This document shows, piece after piece, positions 24,903-35,190 of a stretch of 64,000 bases of DNA. Below the pieces are notes generated by a model. It was not told the origin of the DNA. It was given only the letters and a program-made list of their open reading frames with translations, and searched no databases. The stretch spans positions 1 to 64,000 of the forward strand of contig CAIWMU010000214.1 in the NCBI GenBank assembly GCA_903913865.1. The letters run 5' to 3'. Position 1 is the first letter of the stretch; each line of letters opens with the position of its first letter. A program made the position numbers and the translations under genes. The stretch comes from an uncultured Verrucomicrobia subdivision 3 bacterium (lineage in GTDB: Bacteria; Verrucomicrobiota; Verrucomicrobiia; Limisphaerales; UBA8199).

Positions 24903-27116
24903 ATGCCCGTTGACTCTGCAACCCCGGCCACCCAGAACATGGTTCAGTTGGCCCGCGAACACCTCAAGATTGGCCCAGTGCCAGACTGGGTGTTAGCAGG
25001 GGCACATGATGCCACGGTGCCCGCTCGCCCCGGGGCACCGCTCACCTACCTATATTACAGTCGGCAGATGCACGCCGAGACTGCAGAGATCCACACACGC
25101 AGCGTTGTGAGGCTCGACACCATGGACGCCGTCCAGCACGAGTCCCAGTGGCGTCTCCCCCTCGAGCCAAACACCCAGACCCTCGTCATCCACTGGATCC
25201 GCATCATCCGGGGCGAAACGGTTCGCGAGCATGCAGATCTTGACCGCCTTCGCATCCTCCAGCGGGAAGAGGGGCTTGAAGGCTTCATCATCGATGGGTG
25301 GTTCACCCTCCTGCTCCTGCTTGAAGATGTCCGTCCGGGCGATATTCTCGATTCCTGCTTCACGATCCGGAGCCAACCCAAACTGCTGCCCGAGCGCTTC
25401 TCCGCCTTCTTCAGCCTGCCCGCCGCCCTCCCGGTGGCTAAATATTGTTTTCTAGCCCGTTTTGCGGAGTCCCGGCCACTGGAATGGAAGTCATCAAGTC
25501 CCACACTCTCCCCCGCCAAATCACAAACCGGCACGGAGTCCATCTGGATCTGGTCCGGCAAGGATTATTCCGGTGTCCCGGCCGAACCGGACACACCCGA
25601 ATGGCACATGCCCTATCCGTGGGTTCAAGTCTCTGATTTTGCCGGATGGGGTCCTATCGCCGCCGCTGTGGCAGGAGCCTGGCAGGAAACACCGGAAGAC
25701 CCGGATGTCGTCGCAGCCATAAAGGAGATCAGCGAAAAAGGGGAGGATACTTCCTCACGCGCAGGCGCGGCCATCCGGTTCATTCAGGATGAATACCGCT
25801 ATCTCAGCGTCGATCTTGAACTCGGCGGGCATGTCCCAGCCCCTCCGGGCACTGTGGCACGGCGCCGCTATGGCGATTGCAAAGATGTCTCCTTCCTGCT
25901 GGTCCACATCCTTCGGGGCCTCGGGGTCGTCGCCCGTCCGGTTCTGGTGAACACCCGGCTCAGGAAGTCCCTGCAGCACCTCCTGCCGGCCCCCGGACTG
26001 TTCAACCATGTCATTGTCGAATACGTTCTGGACGGCCAGACACACTGGGTGGATGCCACCTCTCGCGGGCAGGGTGGCAGCCCCCTGAACCCGCTGATTC
26101 CCGACTTCGGAACCGGTCTGCCGGTGGACCCGCAGGCTCAAAATCTGGCCAACGCCCCCCGGGCCGATTACCTCCAGAGCGTTTACGAACTGCGTGAGTC
26201 CATCCTGCTGGACACCCTCGGCCGCCCATCCCTCCTCGGGGTGGTTCTCCGGGCCACAGGGTTCTATGCCGAAGCGCTCCGCCAGCAATTCAGCTCCGTC
26301 CCTCTTCAGGAACTGGAGAAGGAGCACCTTCAGGCCTGCAACACCCGCTTCGGCCACGCCGAACGGGTCGGCGAGCTCAAACACAGGGATGATCGCAACG
26401 CAAACGAGTTCTGCCTCGCCGAGACTTTCGAGATTCGAAACTTTCTGGTCCGGACCGACGACCCCCAGACTCAACTCGTCGTCCTCACCAGCCATCTGCT
26501 CGGAACCACCTTTGCCGTTCCCGACCACCAACCCCGCACCGCACCGCTGGCCCTGCCCTATCCCTGCAACCTCATCCACATCATGGAGGTGCAGATCAAG
26601 GGCTTGCAGATGACCAGTCCTCCCCGGCAGAATATTGTCAGTTCACACCTCAAGTATTCCAGAACACACAAGGCCCTCACCAATTTCTGGTCCGTCACCC
26701 TCTCCCTCACCGTCACGCAGGACTCGGTCGCTCCCGCCGAACTGGTCCGTTACCACAGCCTCGTGGAGACCATCCGGAGCGAATCCTCCTGGCAGGTGCC
26801 CGTCCCCGCAGGAGTTCCCCGGTCGCTCAAGCGGCCGGACTTCGGCTCCCTGCCAGCCCCCACAAGAAAGATACCCATCACACCAGGTGTCTCCTTCGGC
26901 ACACCTCCGCCAAGGGACACTCCGGATCCATCCAAGGGATTCCTCCTCAGCACATCCGCCGTGGTCGCCAAATCCAACGCCACTGCGATTGCCGCCAACA
27001 AGGCGCGCCGCAACGAAAGACGGCGTGATAAGAAGATTCAGCAGATCCTTTGGATCGTCATACTCATCGCGACCATTCTCGGGCTCGTGGGCATTTTCTA
27101 CCTCGCCACACGGTGA
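24903..27116 (+). CDS. DUF3857/transglutaminase-like protein, C-terminal membrane anchor
   Basis: A 737-residue protein. Residues 50-210 resemble the DUF3857 domain (RSVVRLDTMDAVQ, PGDILDSCF). The central part is a transglutaminase-like domain: ARRRYGDCKDVSFLLVHILRGLGV carries the catalytic Cys, FNHVIVEYVLDGQTHWVDAT the His and Asp. The last 25 residues (QILWIVILIATILGLVGIFYL) form one membrane segment after a basic stretch, giving a tail anchor. No signal peptide is evident at the start, so the catalytic part may be cytoplasmic, unlike most relatives, which are exported. ATG at 24903 is chosen over an upstream in-frame start at 24864 with no support. Function unknown. It converges on the next gene with seven bases between stops. 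Confidence 0.78.
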   Translation: MPVDSATPATQNMVQLAREHLKIGPVPDWVLAGAHDATVPARPGAPLTYLYYSRQMHAETAEIHTRSVVRLDTMDAVQHESQWRLPLEPNTQTLVIHWIRIIRGETVREHADLDRLRILQREEGLEGFIIDGWFTLLLLLEDVRPGDILDSCFTIRSQPKLLPERFSAFFSLPAALPVAKYCFLARFAESRPLEWKSSSPTLSPAKSQTGTESIWIWSGKDYSGVPAEPDTPEWHMPYPWVQVSDFAGWGPIAAAVAGAWQETPEDPDVVAAIKEISEKGEDTSSRAGAAIRFIQDEYRYLSVDLELGGHVPAPPGTVARRRYGDCKDVSFLLVHILRGLGVVARPVLVNTRLRKSLQHLLPAPGLFNHVIVEYVLDGQTHWVDATSRGQGGSPLNPLIPDFGTGLPVDPQAQNLANAPRADYLQSVYELRESILLDTLGRPSLLGVVLRATGFYAEALRQQFSSVPLQELEKEHLQACNTRFGHAERVGELKHRDDRNANEFCLAETFEIRNFLVRTDDPQTQLVVLTSHLLGTTFAVPDHQPRTAPLALPYPCNLIHIMEVQIKGLQMTSPPRQNIVSSHLKYSRTHKALTNFWSVTLSLTVTQDSVAPAELVRYHSLVETIRSESSWQVPVPAGVPRSLKRPDFGSLPAPTRKIPITPGVSFGTPPPRDTPDPSKGFLLSTSAVVAKSNATAIAANKARRNERRRDKKIQQILWIVILIATILGLVGIFYLATR

Positions 27117-27123
27117 GGATGAC

Positions 27124-28125
27124 CTACCTGAGGATTTTTCTATAGACCTCGATGTAGGCTCTTGCCACTTCCGGCCAGGACATCGGTCTGTCCGGGCACG
27201 GCAGGGTCGGAGCCGCATCATAAAAGCGACGAAGCGCCGTGGCGGTGGTATCCGTTCCGGCGCTGATGGAGCAATAGCAGGCCTTCGCCCCGAAAACAGA
27301 TCTCGCCCAGGGCAGATCCCCCAGCAACAGCGGCGTTTCGCACGCAGCCGCCTCCAGTGCGGAGAGGCTTAGGGACTCCATCGTGCTCAGAAGCACAAAA
27401 CCCCGTGCGGAGCGGTAGGCTTCCGCTAGTTGCTGGCGGTCACTCATCGGTCCTTGGTAGCGCACAAGCTCAGGATGCGCCTTCGCCAACGCCTCGAACT
27501 CCTGGCCGTAGGCATCCCTCTCGTCGTAGGGCCGCCCCAGAACCCACAGCGGCGTCCGCGCCGCCACAGCGGCCTGCGCCGTTTCCAGCACCCGTTTCCG
27601 GGGAGTCACGGTTGCTGTGCAAATCAACCAGGGCCCCCGCTGCACGGCGGGAGCCCGGAAAAACACATCCTCAACCCCATTCGGCACCACATGAACGCGC
27701 CCGGCCGGGGTATCGTAAAGGTATCGGATCAAGTGCGCCTCCCAGGCCGTGAGGGCGGTGCAGGCGTCCGCGAGCGGGTAGGTATCCCAGTTCAACGGTG
27801 AAATCAACTGGCCGGGAAGAGCCTTTTTAACTGCCAGCATCATCCACCGGTGCAGCCGGATTTTCCAGATCGGGCGGGAGCCCATCGCCGTCAGCAGGTC
27901 CGCCACCACCACCTTCATCCCCTTGCTCTGGGCCAGCTTCAGGATATGGGCCGGGAGCCTGCCAAAATGCTGCAGCACATCCCCACGCTGCGTATCCTCC
28001 CACCACTGGAGCGGCTCCACAACCACCCCCTCCAACTCCAACGCCCGCCGGGTCTGCTCGATCTGGATCTGGGCACCCCCGTGGGCCAGGCTGAACGGAA
28101 CATGGCAGTTGAACAAAACTTTCAT
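27124..28125 (-). CDS. GT4 family glycosyltransferase
   Basis: A 333-residue glycosyltransferase. The N-terminal half begins MKVLFNCHVPFSLAHGGAQIQ, a typical acceptor domain. The C-terminal half has HVVPNGVEDVFF, LICTATVTPRKRV and the E-X7-E motif ESLSLSALE for nucleotide-sugar binding. It lies six bases downstream of an acetyltransferase gene on the same strand; together they look like a small polysaccharide-modification pair. G+C content is high like the surrounding housekeeping genes, unlike the flagellar glycan region. Donor and acceptor are unknown. Confidence 0.85.
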   Translation of the reverse strand: MKVLFNCHVPFSLAHGGAQIQIEQTRRALELEGVVVEPLQWWEDTQRGDVLQHFGRLPAHILKLAQSKGMKVVVADLLTAMGSRPIWKIRLHRWMMLAVKKALPGQLISPLNWDTYPLADACTALTAWEAHLIRYLYDTPAGRVHVVPNGVEDVFFRAPAVQRGPWLICTATVTPRKRVLETAQAAVAARTPLWVLGRPYDERDAYGQEFEALAKAHPELVRYQGPMSDRQQLAEAYRSARGFVLLSTMESLSLSALEAAACETPLLLGDLPWARSVFGAKACYCSISAGTDTTATALRRFYDAAPTLPCPDRPMSWPEVARAYIEVYRKILR

Positions 28126-28131
28126 CGGCCC

Positions 28132-28572
28132 TCAGTCGATCGCATATTCACTCTTCCCGGGTAGCAGCCGGTTCGCCCCGACCACCGTCCGCCCCGCGGG
28201 CACATCCTTCGTCACCACGGCATTGGCACCCACCGTCGCCCCCCGACCCACGGTGACCCCGCCCAAAATTTTCGCCCCGGCACCAATATAAACCCCCTGC
28301 CCGATCACCGGTGCGGCGTTCGTCAGATCACGCCCGCCGAGCGTCACCTGGTGCCCGATCACCACATCATCCTCCAGCCGGGTCCCGCTGTGAATCACGA
28401 TGCCCATGGGATGCGGCAGGAAAACTGTCTCCGGCAGGGGCCTGCCAATCTCGCAACCGAGCAGGTACATGAAGAGCCTGCTCACACCCGGAATGCGGTG
28501 GCGCGTGAAAAAGATCAGCGCCCTCGCCGCCGAGCCGTTTCGAATATAGGGATTCTTCGGATGCGCTCGCAT
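28132..28572 (-). CDS. Hexapeptide acetyltransferase (serine acetyltransferase-like)
   Basis: A 146-residue left-handed beta-helix acetyltransferase. [27 protein letters not shown] holds the catalytic His of the CysE family; hexapeptide repeats follow ([31 protein letters not shown]), then [10 protein letters not shown]. It lacks the N-terminal helical domain of true serine acetyltransferases. Similar short forms acetylate sugars in polysaccharide clusters. It is paired with the GT4 gene downstream. A separate full-length cysE lies at 29459, supporting a non-cysteine role here. Confidence 0.82.
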   Translation of the reverse strand: MRAHPKNPYIRNGSAARALIFFTRHRIPGVSRLFMYLLGCEIGRPLPETVFLPHPMGIVIHSGTRLEDDVVIGHQVTLGGRDLTNAAPVIGQGVYIGAGAKILGGVTVGRGATVGANAVVTKDVPAGRTVVGANRLLPGKSEYAID

Positions 28573-28712
28573 GAGTGGCAGATTATGCCAACGAACCAGA
28601 AAAGGGCACCCCTAAATTTGCCCCCCGGCGCGGGCGCTTTCAAAACCAGATGCCGCTTGACCACCTCCCTCCCGCATCCCCACAGTGGACGAGCGGCGCG
28701 ACATATCACCAC

Positions 28713-29159
28713 ATGAGCTATTTCATGACCATCTCAGGCGAACTGCCCCTGCAATCGTTCCCACCGCTTGAATTTCTCCCCATTTCCAAAGGCCAAAGAT
28801 ATGTCGCGAACTTGGAGGCGGAATTCGCCGCAGCAGATGGCTCCCCTGTCTGGTTTGTCCATGACGGGCAGACCGGGACAAGCCACGCCTTCGTTTCAGA
28901 GGCACGGGATTACTATGGTGGCAGCGGGAACATAGATGGCACGCAACTGCTCCTGCTGATCAAGGCCTGCATCGATGCCGACTGCGGATTCCGCATCTGG
29001 TGGCCCACCCACAAGCCCGGGGCACCGGAGGAACTCGCCGAGTTTACCACTATCGAAGAACTCCCGGCAGTGCTCGCCCGACTCTTCGGCGAGGGCTGGG
29101 ATGTCTGCCTGCGCCGGAAGAGAATCGGTAAAACAACCGCGCTCAAACCCGATCTGTGA
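28713..29159 (+). CDS. Conserved-looking protein of unknown function
   Basis: I do not recognise this 148-residue protein. It is probably soluble, with no signal peptide or membrane segment, and is acidic with aromatic residues (YFMTISGELPLQ, VWFVHDGQTGTSHAFVSEARDYY, CGFRIWWPTHKPG). The frame is open back to 28575, where another ATG lies, but that N-terminal part is Pro-rich and would overlap the divergent promoter of the acetyltransferase, so 28713 is preferred. It overlaps the following small gene by GTGA, pointing to a two-gene operon. Confidence 0.55.
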   Translation: MSYFMTISGELPLQSFPPLEFLPISKGQRYVANLEAEFAAADGSPVWFVHDGQTGTSHAFVSEARDYYGGSGNIDGTQLLLLIKACIDADCGFRIWWPTHKPGAPEELAEFTTIEELPAVLARLFGEGWDVCLRRKRIGKTTALKPDL

Positions 29160-29392
29160 GTCAGAAAAGCACCAACCCTGAACCCGATCCGTTCGAGAAT
29201 CGGGTGCGATTCGGCTGCGGATTTGTCTTCGGCGCGATGATCAGCGCCCTGCTGATTGGCCGGATGGTCGCATCCTTCACAGGCACATTTTGGGCTTTGG
29301 TCGTGGCGATCGCAGTGATCACAGGACTCCTGGCCAGGCGCTACGGTGATGACTTCTGGCACGCAATCATGGATCTGTTTCCCTGGTGGTAA
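29156..29392 (+). CDS. Small membrane protein, unknown
   Basis: A 78-residue protein with two predicted membrane segments: FGCGFVFGAMISALLIGRMV and FWALVVAIAVITGLLA, ending DDFWHAIMDLFPWW. It starts at GTG, overlapping the stop codon of the preceding gene. No family is recognised. Coding is supported by the coupled start, clear membrane helices and high G+C at third positions. It probably works with the upstream protein at the inner membrane. Confidence 0.6.
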   Translation: MSQKSTNPEPDPFENRVRFGCGFVFGAMISALLIGRMVASFTGTFWALVVAIAVITGLLARRYGDDFWHAIMDLFPWW

Positions 29393-29458
29393 CCCCCTGA
29401 ATCCCTACACCATCTGGTAGGGTGTTCGACGCCCTCCACGGCACCCGCTGCAGAGTCT

Positions 29459-30406
29459 CTAAATCGCGTAATCGATCACGTTCTTATCCCGCTTGCGCTT
29501 GCTCACGATCCGCACCTTGGCCTCCTCCTGCACCACGATGGATTGCGGCGGAACACTGGATGTCAAAAACACATTCGCCCCGATCGTGCTCCCCTCCCCC
29601 ACCACGGTGTCCCCGCCCATGATCGTCGCCCCGGCATAGATCGTCACGTGGTCCTCAATCGTCGGGTGCCGCTTCTGCCCGCGCAACTGCTGGCCCGCTG
29701 CGAGCGATTTCGCCACCAAACCGACCCCCTGATACATTTTGACATGGTTCCCGATCACGGTCGTCTCCCCCACCACGGTTCCAGTGCAGTGGTCCACAAA
29801 AAAGTGCGAGCCGATCTGCGCACCCGGATGCAGATCCATGCCAGTGCGGGCGTGGGCCCACTCGGTCATGATGCGGGGGATCAGGGGGATGTTCTTCAAA
29901 TACAGCTCATGCGCCAGGCGCTGAGCGGCCACCCCCTCCACGAATGGATAGGCCACAATCACCTCCTCGCGGCTTAGCGCGGCCGGATCCCCGTTGAATG
30001 CGGCCTCGACATCCGTCTGCAACAACTCCCGCAGGCGCGGCAGGCTCGCAAGAAATTCCAGAGTCAACGATTCCGCCACAGGCCTGAGATCCTTCTTTGG
30101 GTATTCAGCCGGGGGATGATACTCCAGACTCTTGTGCATCTCGCCCGCCAGATCCGAGTTGATCGAGGCCAGCAGGGCCGCCGTTTCGGTGCGGATCGCC
30201 GAACTGTGGCTGAGCCGCTCATCGAAAAAGCCGGGGAAAAGCAACCGCAGCAGGTCCAGCGTGATGGCCCCGATCGCCTGCTTCGAGGGCAGGTTCTTCC
30301 CATCGATGTGGTTGATGCCTCCCGCATTTGCATACGAGGCGGTCAATTGATCTGTCAGCGTGTTGAGCTTATGTTCCACTTCCTGAATTATCAAACAAGT
30401 CACCCA
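29459..30406 (-). CDS. cysE: Serine O-acetyltransferase, long form
   Basis: About 315 residues. The N-terminal half is a helical domain (KQAIGAITLDLLRLLFPGFF, VAESLTLEFLASLP); the C-terminal half is the CysE catalytic core: ARTGMDLHPGAQIGSHFFVDHCTGTVVGETTVIG with the catalytic His, then KRHPTIEDHVTIYAGATIMGG hexapeptides. It makes O-acetylserine for cysteine synthesis. The start is uncertain: the reading frame is open to 30652, but that part overlaps the divergent gene and has no similarity. GTG at 30406 (or 30382) fits best because family similarity begins at EVEHKLNTLTDQL. Confidence 0.85.
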   Translation of the reverse strand, partial: WVTCLIIQEVEHKLNTLTDQLTASYANAGGINHIDGKNLPSKQAIGAITLDLLRLLFPGFFDERLSHSSAIRTETAALLASINSDLAGEMHKSLEYHPPAEYPKKDLRPVAESLTLEFLASLPRLRELLQTDVEAAFNGDPAALSREEVIVAYPFVEGVAAQRLAHELYLKNIPLIPRIMTEWAHARTGMDLHPGAQIGSHFFVDHCTGTVVGETTVIGNHVKMYQGVGLVAKSLAAGQQLRGQKRHPTIEDHVTIYAGATIMGGDTVVGEGSTIGANVFLTSSVPPQSIVVQEEAKVRIVSKRKRDKNVIDYAI

Positions 30407-30554
30407 AACTGGCAAGTTCCGCCAATGGCCTTCCCCTTCTGCGGAAACCTGCGGATAATTCCCTGATGCAGCCCTGCCCGAACCGCCAAACGCCCTGCGA
30501 GCGGAGTTGACCCCGCCCCGCACACCCCATACGTTGTGCCCGGGCAGCAATCCC

Positions 30555-31208
30555 ATGAGCATTTGGTTTAACCAGCGCCGGAAGTTCTTTTTCGTCCAGG
30601 CCCTTACACTGGGCCGGGTGCCCCTCATCCTCCTTTTCCTCGCTGTCACCATCTACTTCGGGATTGAGACTCCCGAGCCGTGGTTCGCCGTCGCCTTTTT
30701 TGCGATGATCCTGTCGGCCGTCACCGACATGTTTGATGGTTACTTCGCCCGCCGCTTCAAGGTCACCTCCAACCTCGGCAGCTATGCTGACCCACTGACC
30801 GACAAAATCTTTTATCTCACCACCTTCCCAACCCTGGTTTACCTCGCCTCCTGCCGTGACCAGCACGCCCATGCCAGATCCCTGATCATCCTGGCCATCC
30901 TTTTCCTGCTCCGGGATCAGTGGGTCTCGTTCCTCCGCTCCCTCGGCGCCCTCCACAACCTCAGTGCCAAGGCCAATTGGTCCGGCAAGGCCCGCACCAT
31001 CATCTCCTTCCCGATGATCTGCGCCATCTACTACTATCTCGCCGCGCCCGGATCCTGGCCCATCCACCTCCCGCCCCTGCTGATTCATGGATTTGAACTG
31101 GCCGGAATGATCATCAATCTCATATCCATTTTTGTTTATACCGCCTTTTACTGGCCTGCCCTGCGCGCCGAATTGCGCGTTCCCGGCGAGAAGGATACCC
31201 CCCCCTAA
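30555..31208 (+). CDS. CDP-alcohol phosphatidyltransferase (PgsA/PssA family)
   Basis: A 217-residue membrane enzyme of phospholipid synthesis. The complete signature D-x2-DG-x2-AR-x8-G-x3-D-x3-D is present in DMFDGYFARRF...GSYADPLTD. Several membrane helices surround it (FFFVQALTLGRVPLILLFLAV, SLIILAILFLL, IISFPMICAIYYYLA, GMIINLISIFVYTAFYW). It most likely makes phosphatidylglycerol phosphate from CDP-diacylglycerol, though phosphatidylserine synthase is possible. ATG at 30555 gives MSIWFNQRRKFF; an upstream in-frame ATG at 30507 is less likely. Divergent from cysE. Confidence 0.87.
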   Translation: MSIWFNQRRKFFFVQALTLGRVPLILLFLAVTIYFGIETPEPWFAVAFFAMILSAVTDMFDGYFARRFKVTSNLGSYADPLTDKIFYLTTFPTLVYLASCRDQHAHARSLIILAILFLLRDQWVSFLRSLGALHNLSAKANWSGKARTIISFPMICAIYYYLAAPGSWPIHLPPLLIHGFELAGMIINLISIFVYTAFYWPALRAELRVPGEKDTPP

Positions 31209-31230
31209 AACCAGTGCCGGTCTGTTATGA

Positions 31231-32181
31231 ATGCGGGATGCCCCTGAGCAGTCCCCATGTTCCAGTGTGCGGACATGCGGTGAGCGGACCCGCAATCTCC
31301 CTCCCCCAAACCGCTCCAAGGCGTTGAACAGCGTGCCCACCTCCCCCCTGATCACCTGGTTGCAGCGCCTGAAATGGCGTGGTGCCCTGCTTTCCCTGGT
31401 GTCCTCCCTTCTCTGCCTCGTGGCGGGGGGCGGGTTGGTGGCATTGATCTTCATTGGGTTTTACGCCGCCTCCCTTCTATTTGCCCCGGCACTTATGGCC
31501 CGGTCCCCTCTTCCATTGTTGCCGGCCGGGTTGACCGTTGCTTTCTGCGGCGTGCTGTTCGTCGATATGCTGCGGAGCCGCCGGGACGACCTCTCCATCC
31601 CGGCCCTCTGGCTCATCCGGGAACTGGTCGGTCTGGGACCCCGGTTGCTTCTGGAATCCGCCAGATGCCTTTCCCGCGCCCGCTCCTTCGGCCAATTCGA
31701 CCCCGCGCTGGTTGCACAGGTCCTCTTCTGGCTCTGCAACCGCAGGAAATCCGCAGCCTGGACTGAGCTTCTCCAGGAATTTCCCGCCATCGAAAACATC
31801 CGGTTCCGTGATCATCTGCGGCTGATTGATGGAGTGCTTTTCCTGAACGCCGATTTTTCCCGGGTCACGCTTTCCCAGCCGCTGCGCCTCTGGATCGCCC
31901 GATTGACCTTTCAAACCGCCCCCAAGGCCGAGCTTCCCCCCGCCCAGCCGCCGGAAGAATCGGAACCTCTCGCCCCGCACGAGATCCTCGGAGTCCAGCA
32001 AAATGCCACCCTTGCGGAAATCAAATCCGCCTACCGGCAGCAAATCAAACAGTGCCACCCGGACCACTTTTTGCACAGGGATCCCGGCGCCCGGGAAGAG
32101 GCGGAGGAGTGGACGAAAATCCTGAACGCAGCATACGCAACCCTGTGCGCCGAGCGGGGACGCGGCCGCAACCGCCCGTGA
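31231..32181 (+). CDS. Membrane protein with C-terminal J domain
   Basis: Up to 316 residues. Two hydrophobic stretches near the N-terminus (LLSLVSSLLCLVAGGGLVALIFIGFYA and LPAGLTVAFCGVLFVDML) are followed by a helical cytoplasmic part, then a J domain over the last 65 residues: PHEILGVQQNATLAEIKSAYRQQ with the Hsp70-stimulating HPD in CHPDHF. A membrane-anchored DnaJ-like cochaperone resembling DjlA in layout. The start is uncertain: ATG 31231 or GTG 31333, the latter removing a poorly conserved-looking leader. It ends convergently nine bases from the methyltransferase. Confidence 0.82.
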   Translation: MRDAPEQSPCSSVRTCGERTRNLPPPNRSKALNSVPTSPLITWLQRLKWRGALLSLVSSLLCLVAGGGLVALIFIGFYAASLLFAPALMARSPLPLLPAGLTVAFCGVLFVDMLRSRRDDLSIPALWLIRELVGLGPRLLLESARCLSRARSFGQFDPALVAQVLFWLCNRRKSAAWTELLQEFPAIENIRFRDHLRLIDGVLFLNADFSRVTLSQPLRLWIARLTFQTAPKAELPPAQPPEESEPLAPHEILGVQQNATLAEIKSAYRQQIKQCHPDHFLHRDPGAREEAEEWTKILNAAYATLCAERGRGRNRP

Positions 32182-32190
32182 TCAACAAGC

Positions 32191-32774
32191 TCAGGCACCC
32201 CGGCTCTGCCACCAGAACATCCGTTCCAAGCCCGTGCGGTTGGGGTAGGATCGCGGCACCCAATCCTCAATCAGTTCGAAATCCGGGGAGAACCGGCCGA
32301 TCAATTCCTCCCGGGTGGTGCCGAACGGAGGGCCATCCTCATCAGGGATCAGGTAATTGACGGCAAGATAAACTCCGCCCGGCTTGAGCCAGCGCAACAA
32401 CGCCCGGCAATAGTCATCCCGTTGCACCGGTTGGATGGCGCAAAACAGGGTGTGCTCAAAAAAATAATCGAACCGGGCCGGAGGCTCGCTACTGAGAAAA
32501 TCCGCCAGTGTGAAAGTGGCATTCAACCCCGCCGCACGGGTCTTCTCACAGGCCAGGCGGATCGCACTTGGGGCGATGTCATAGCCGTGGGTTTCAAATC
32601 CAGCCGCAGCCCACACGCGTGCATCATGGCCCGTGCCGCATCCCGGCACGCACACGGTGCCTTTGCCCAGAGACGGGTGGGAGCCCAGAAAATCCACGAG
32701 CCCGGGCGAGGGTTCCCCCTTTTCCCATGGCATGTCACCGGATTGATACCGCCCCTCCCAGAATTCCGTATCGT

Positions 32775-32778
<4 letters not shown>
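32191..32778 (-). CDS. Thiopurine S-methyltransferase-like SAM methyltransferase
   Basis: A 195-residue class I methyltransferase. FWEGRYQSGDMPWEKGEPSPGLVDFL and VCVPGCGTGHDARVWAAAGFETHGYDIAPSAI are typical of the TPMT/YfiE-like family, and FDYFFEHTLFCAIQP is the family signature. It starts at GTG 32778, overlapping the stop of lolD (GTGA), with GGAGGG as a ribosome site. The substrate may be a small thiol, selenium or halide compound, but nothing here decides it. Cotranscription with lipoprotein-transport genes appears incidental. Confidence 0.85.
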
Positions 32779-33504
<726 letters not shown>

Positions 33505-33512
<8 letters not shown>

Positions 33513-34782
33513 GGCGAAGGGCCTCCACCGGCTTCAGTCGGGCGGCACGCCAGGCAGGGATCACCCCGCCGAGAATGCAGATCACCAGCGCACTCCCGCA
33601 GATGAGGATCACATCCCGCGGAATGATCAGCGCCGGCAACTCGACGAAATTGTAAACCGACCGGGGAAACAGCTCGAACCCGGTGATCCTATTCATCAGG
33701 TGCAGAAATTCGTTGCGATAGGCCAGGGCCAGCATCCCCAGGCCAAATCCCGCAACCACCCCGGCCACACCCACAAAACCGCCCTGGCTCAAAAACAGCA
33801 GGCCCACCTGGGTATCCGTTGCCCCCAGAGCTTTCAGCACCCCGATCTCCCGCGTCTTCTGCACCACAAAGGTGATCAACGCGCTCAAAATGCACAGGGC
33901 CGCCACCAGCATGATGAAAAACAACAGGTAGAACATCACGTTCTTCTCTACCACAAGGGCGTTGATAATTCCGGCGTTCTCCTCCATCCAGGTGATCAAC
34001 CGGTAATCAGGCCCCAGCACCCGCTCCAACTGCCCCTGCACCACCGCAGCCTGGTCGGGATCATGCAGCATGACCAGCAACCCGTGCACGTTGTCCTCCA
34101 GCAGGTAAAGCTCCTGGGCATCCTCCAGGGAGGTCATGATCATCGACATGTTGTATTCATAATACCCCACATCAAAAATGCCCCGCACCTCATACTCGTC
34201 CGGCGGCCGCACCGTTGTCGGCTCCCCACCCTTGCGCTGCTGTTCCCGAATCTTCTTCAACTCCTCCGGCGAATAAATCGTCAGCACATCCCCCACATCC
34301 AGCCCCATCGACCGTGCAAACTCGCTCCCAATCAACAATCCCCTGTTCCGCACCTCGAACGTCCCGGAAATGATGCTCTCCGGAACCACGGTGATGTTTG
34401 TTTCCAGCAGCGGATCAATGCCCCTCAGGTAGGGGGTGTCCACGCGGCCCTTTCCATCCCGGGACGGCGTCTCCACCAGCACCCGACCCAGCACAAACGG
34501 GGCCGTCGCCTTCACGAGGGGATTGGTCTTCAGTATGCCCATCAACCGCTGATGCTCCCCTGTGAAGCCCTCCCTGGGCAAAACCTTCAGATGGGTGTTG
34601 AAACCAAGAATCTTGTCATGCAACTGCCGGTCAAACCCGCTCATCACGCTGATCACAATGATCAACACCGCAACCCCCAGCGTGACGCCCAGCACGGAGA
34701 TCAGGGTGATCACCGAGACGAACGTCCGTTTGGGCCGGAGGTAACGCAGCGCGAGCAGCAGTTCGAACGGTAAACCGGACAT
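33505..34782 (-). CDS. Lipoprotein-releasing permease LolC/LolE family
   Basis: A 425-residue inner-membrane protein with one N-terminal membrane helix (FVSVITLISVLGVTLGVAVLIIVISVMSGF), a large periplasmic domain, and three C-terminal helices (VMFYLLFFIMLVAALCILSALITFVV, GVAGVVAGFGLGMLALAY, VILICGSALVICILGGVIPAW). This is the FtsX/LolCE layout, and ELLLALRYLRPKR at the start is typical. A single permease pairs with LolD, suggesting a homodimer (LolF-like) rather than separate LolC and LolE. First gene of a three-gene operon with lolD and the methyltransferase. Confidence 0.88.
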
Positions 34783-35190
34783 GCGCCCGAAAGCTAACCA
34801 CCCCTCCGCACGATGTCAACGCAACCCCAAGACGATTCAAGCCCGCCGATGCAGGAACCGCTCAAAACCGTTAGCACACCCCACGAGCCAACCCAAGGCA
34901 CTGCTGTCGACCTGAACACATCAAAGGCCCCTACTCGGAGTCTCGGCTCCCGCCTCCCCTTCAATTGATCGAGTTCAACCTACGCTCCATTCACCACTCC
35001 AAAGCACCGGATCTTTTACCCACGAGCTTGCCACACGGGCAAACTGAACGGCACCAGGGTGGCGTTATCGTTACAGCAGGTGCGCTACCGTCGAGGATTT
35101 TTCAGAGGCCGCTACTCAGCGCCAGAATAGTCACGATCGGTCACGAATTATGTAAAGATTTCCTTCCAGAGTCTTTATAAGTAGTGAGGT
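34783..35190. other. Noncoding divergent region between lol operon and LRR gene
   Basis: 408 bases with no convincing gene. It must hold promoters for both flanking units. A small inverted repeat TTGCC-ACACG-GGCAA lies near 35028-35042, and TCACGA occurs twice, ten bases apart, near 35131-35146. TATAAG at 35176-35181 could be a -10 element for the LRR gene, but no good -35 is seen. Confidence 0.4.

Noticed and set aside
35040-35060. GGCACC...GGCG as a sigma-54 promoter before the LRR gene
   Set aside because: The -12 element lacks TTGC and the -24 element is imperfect.
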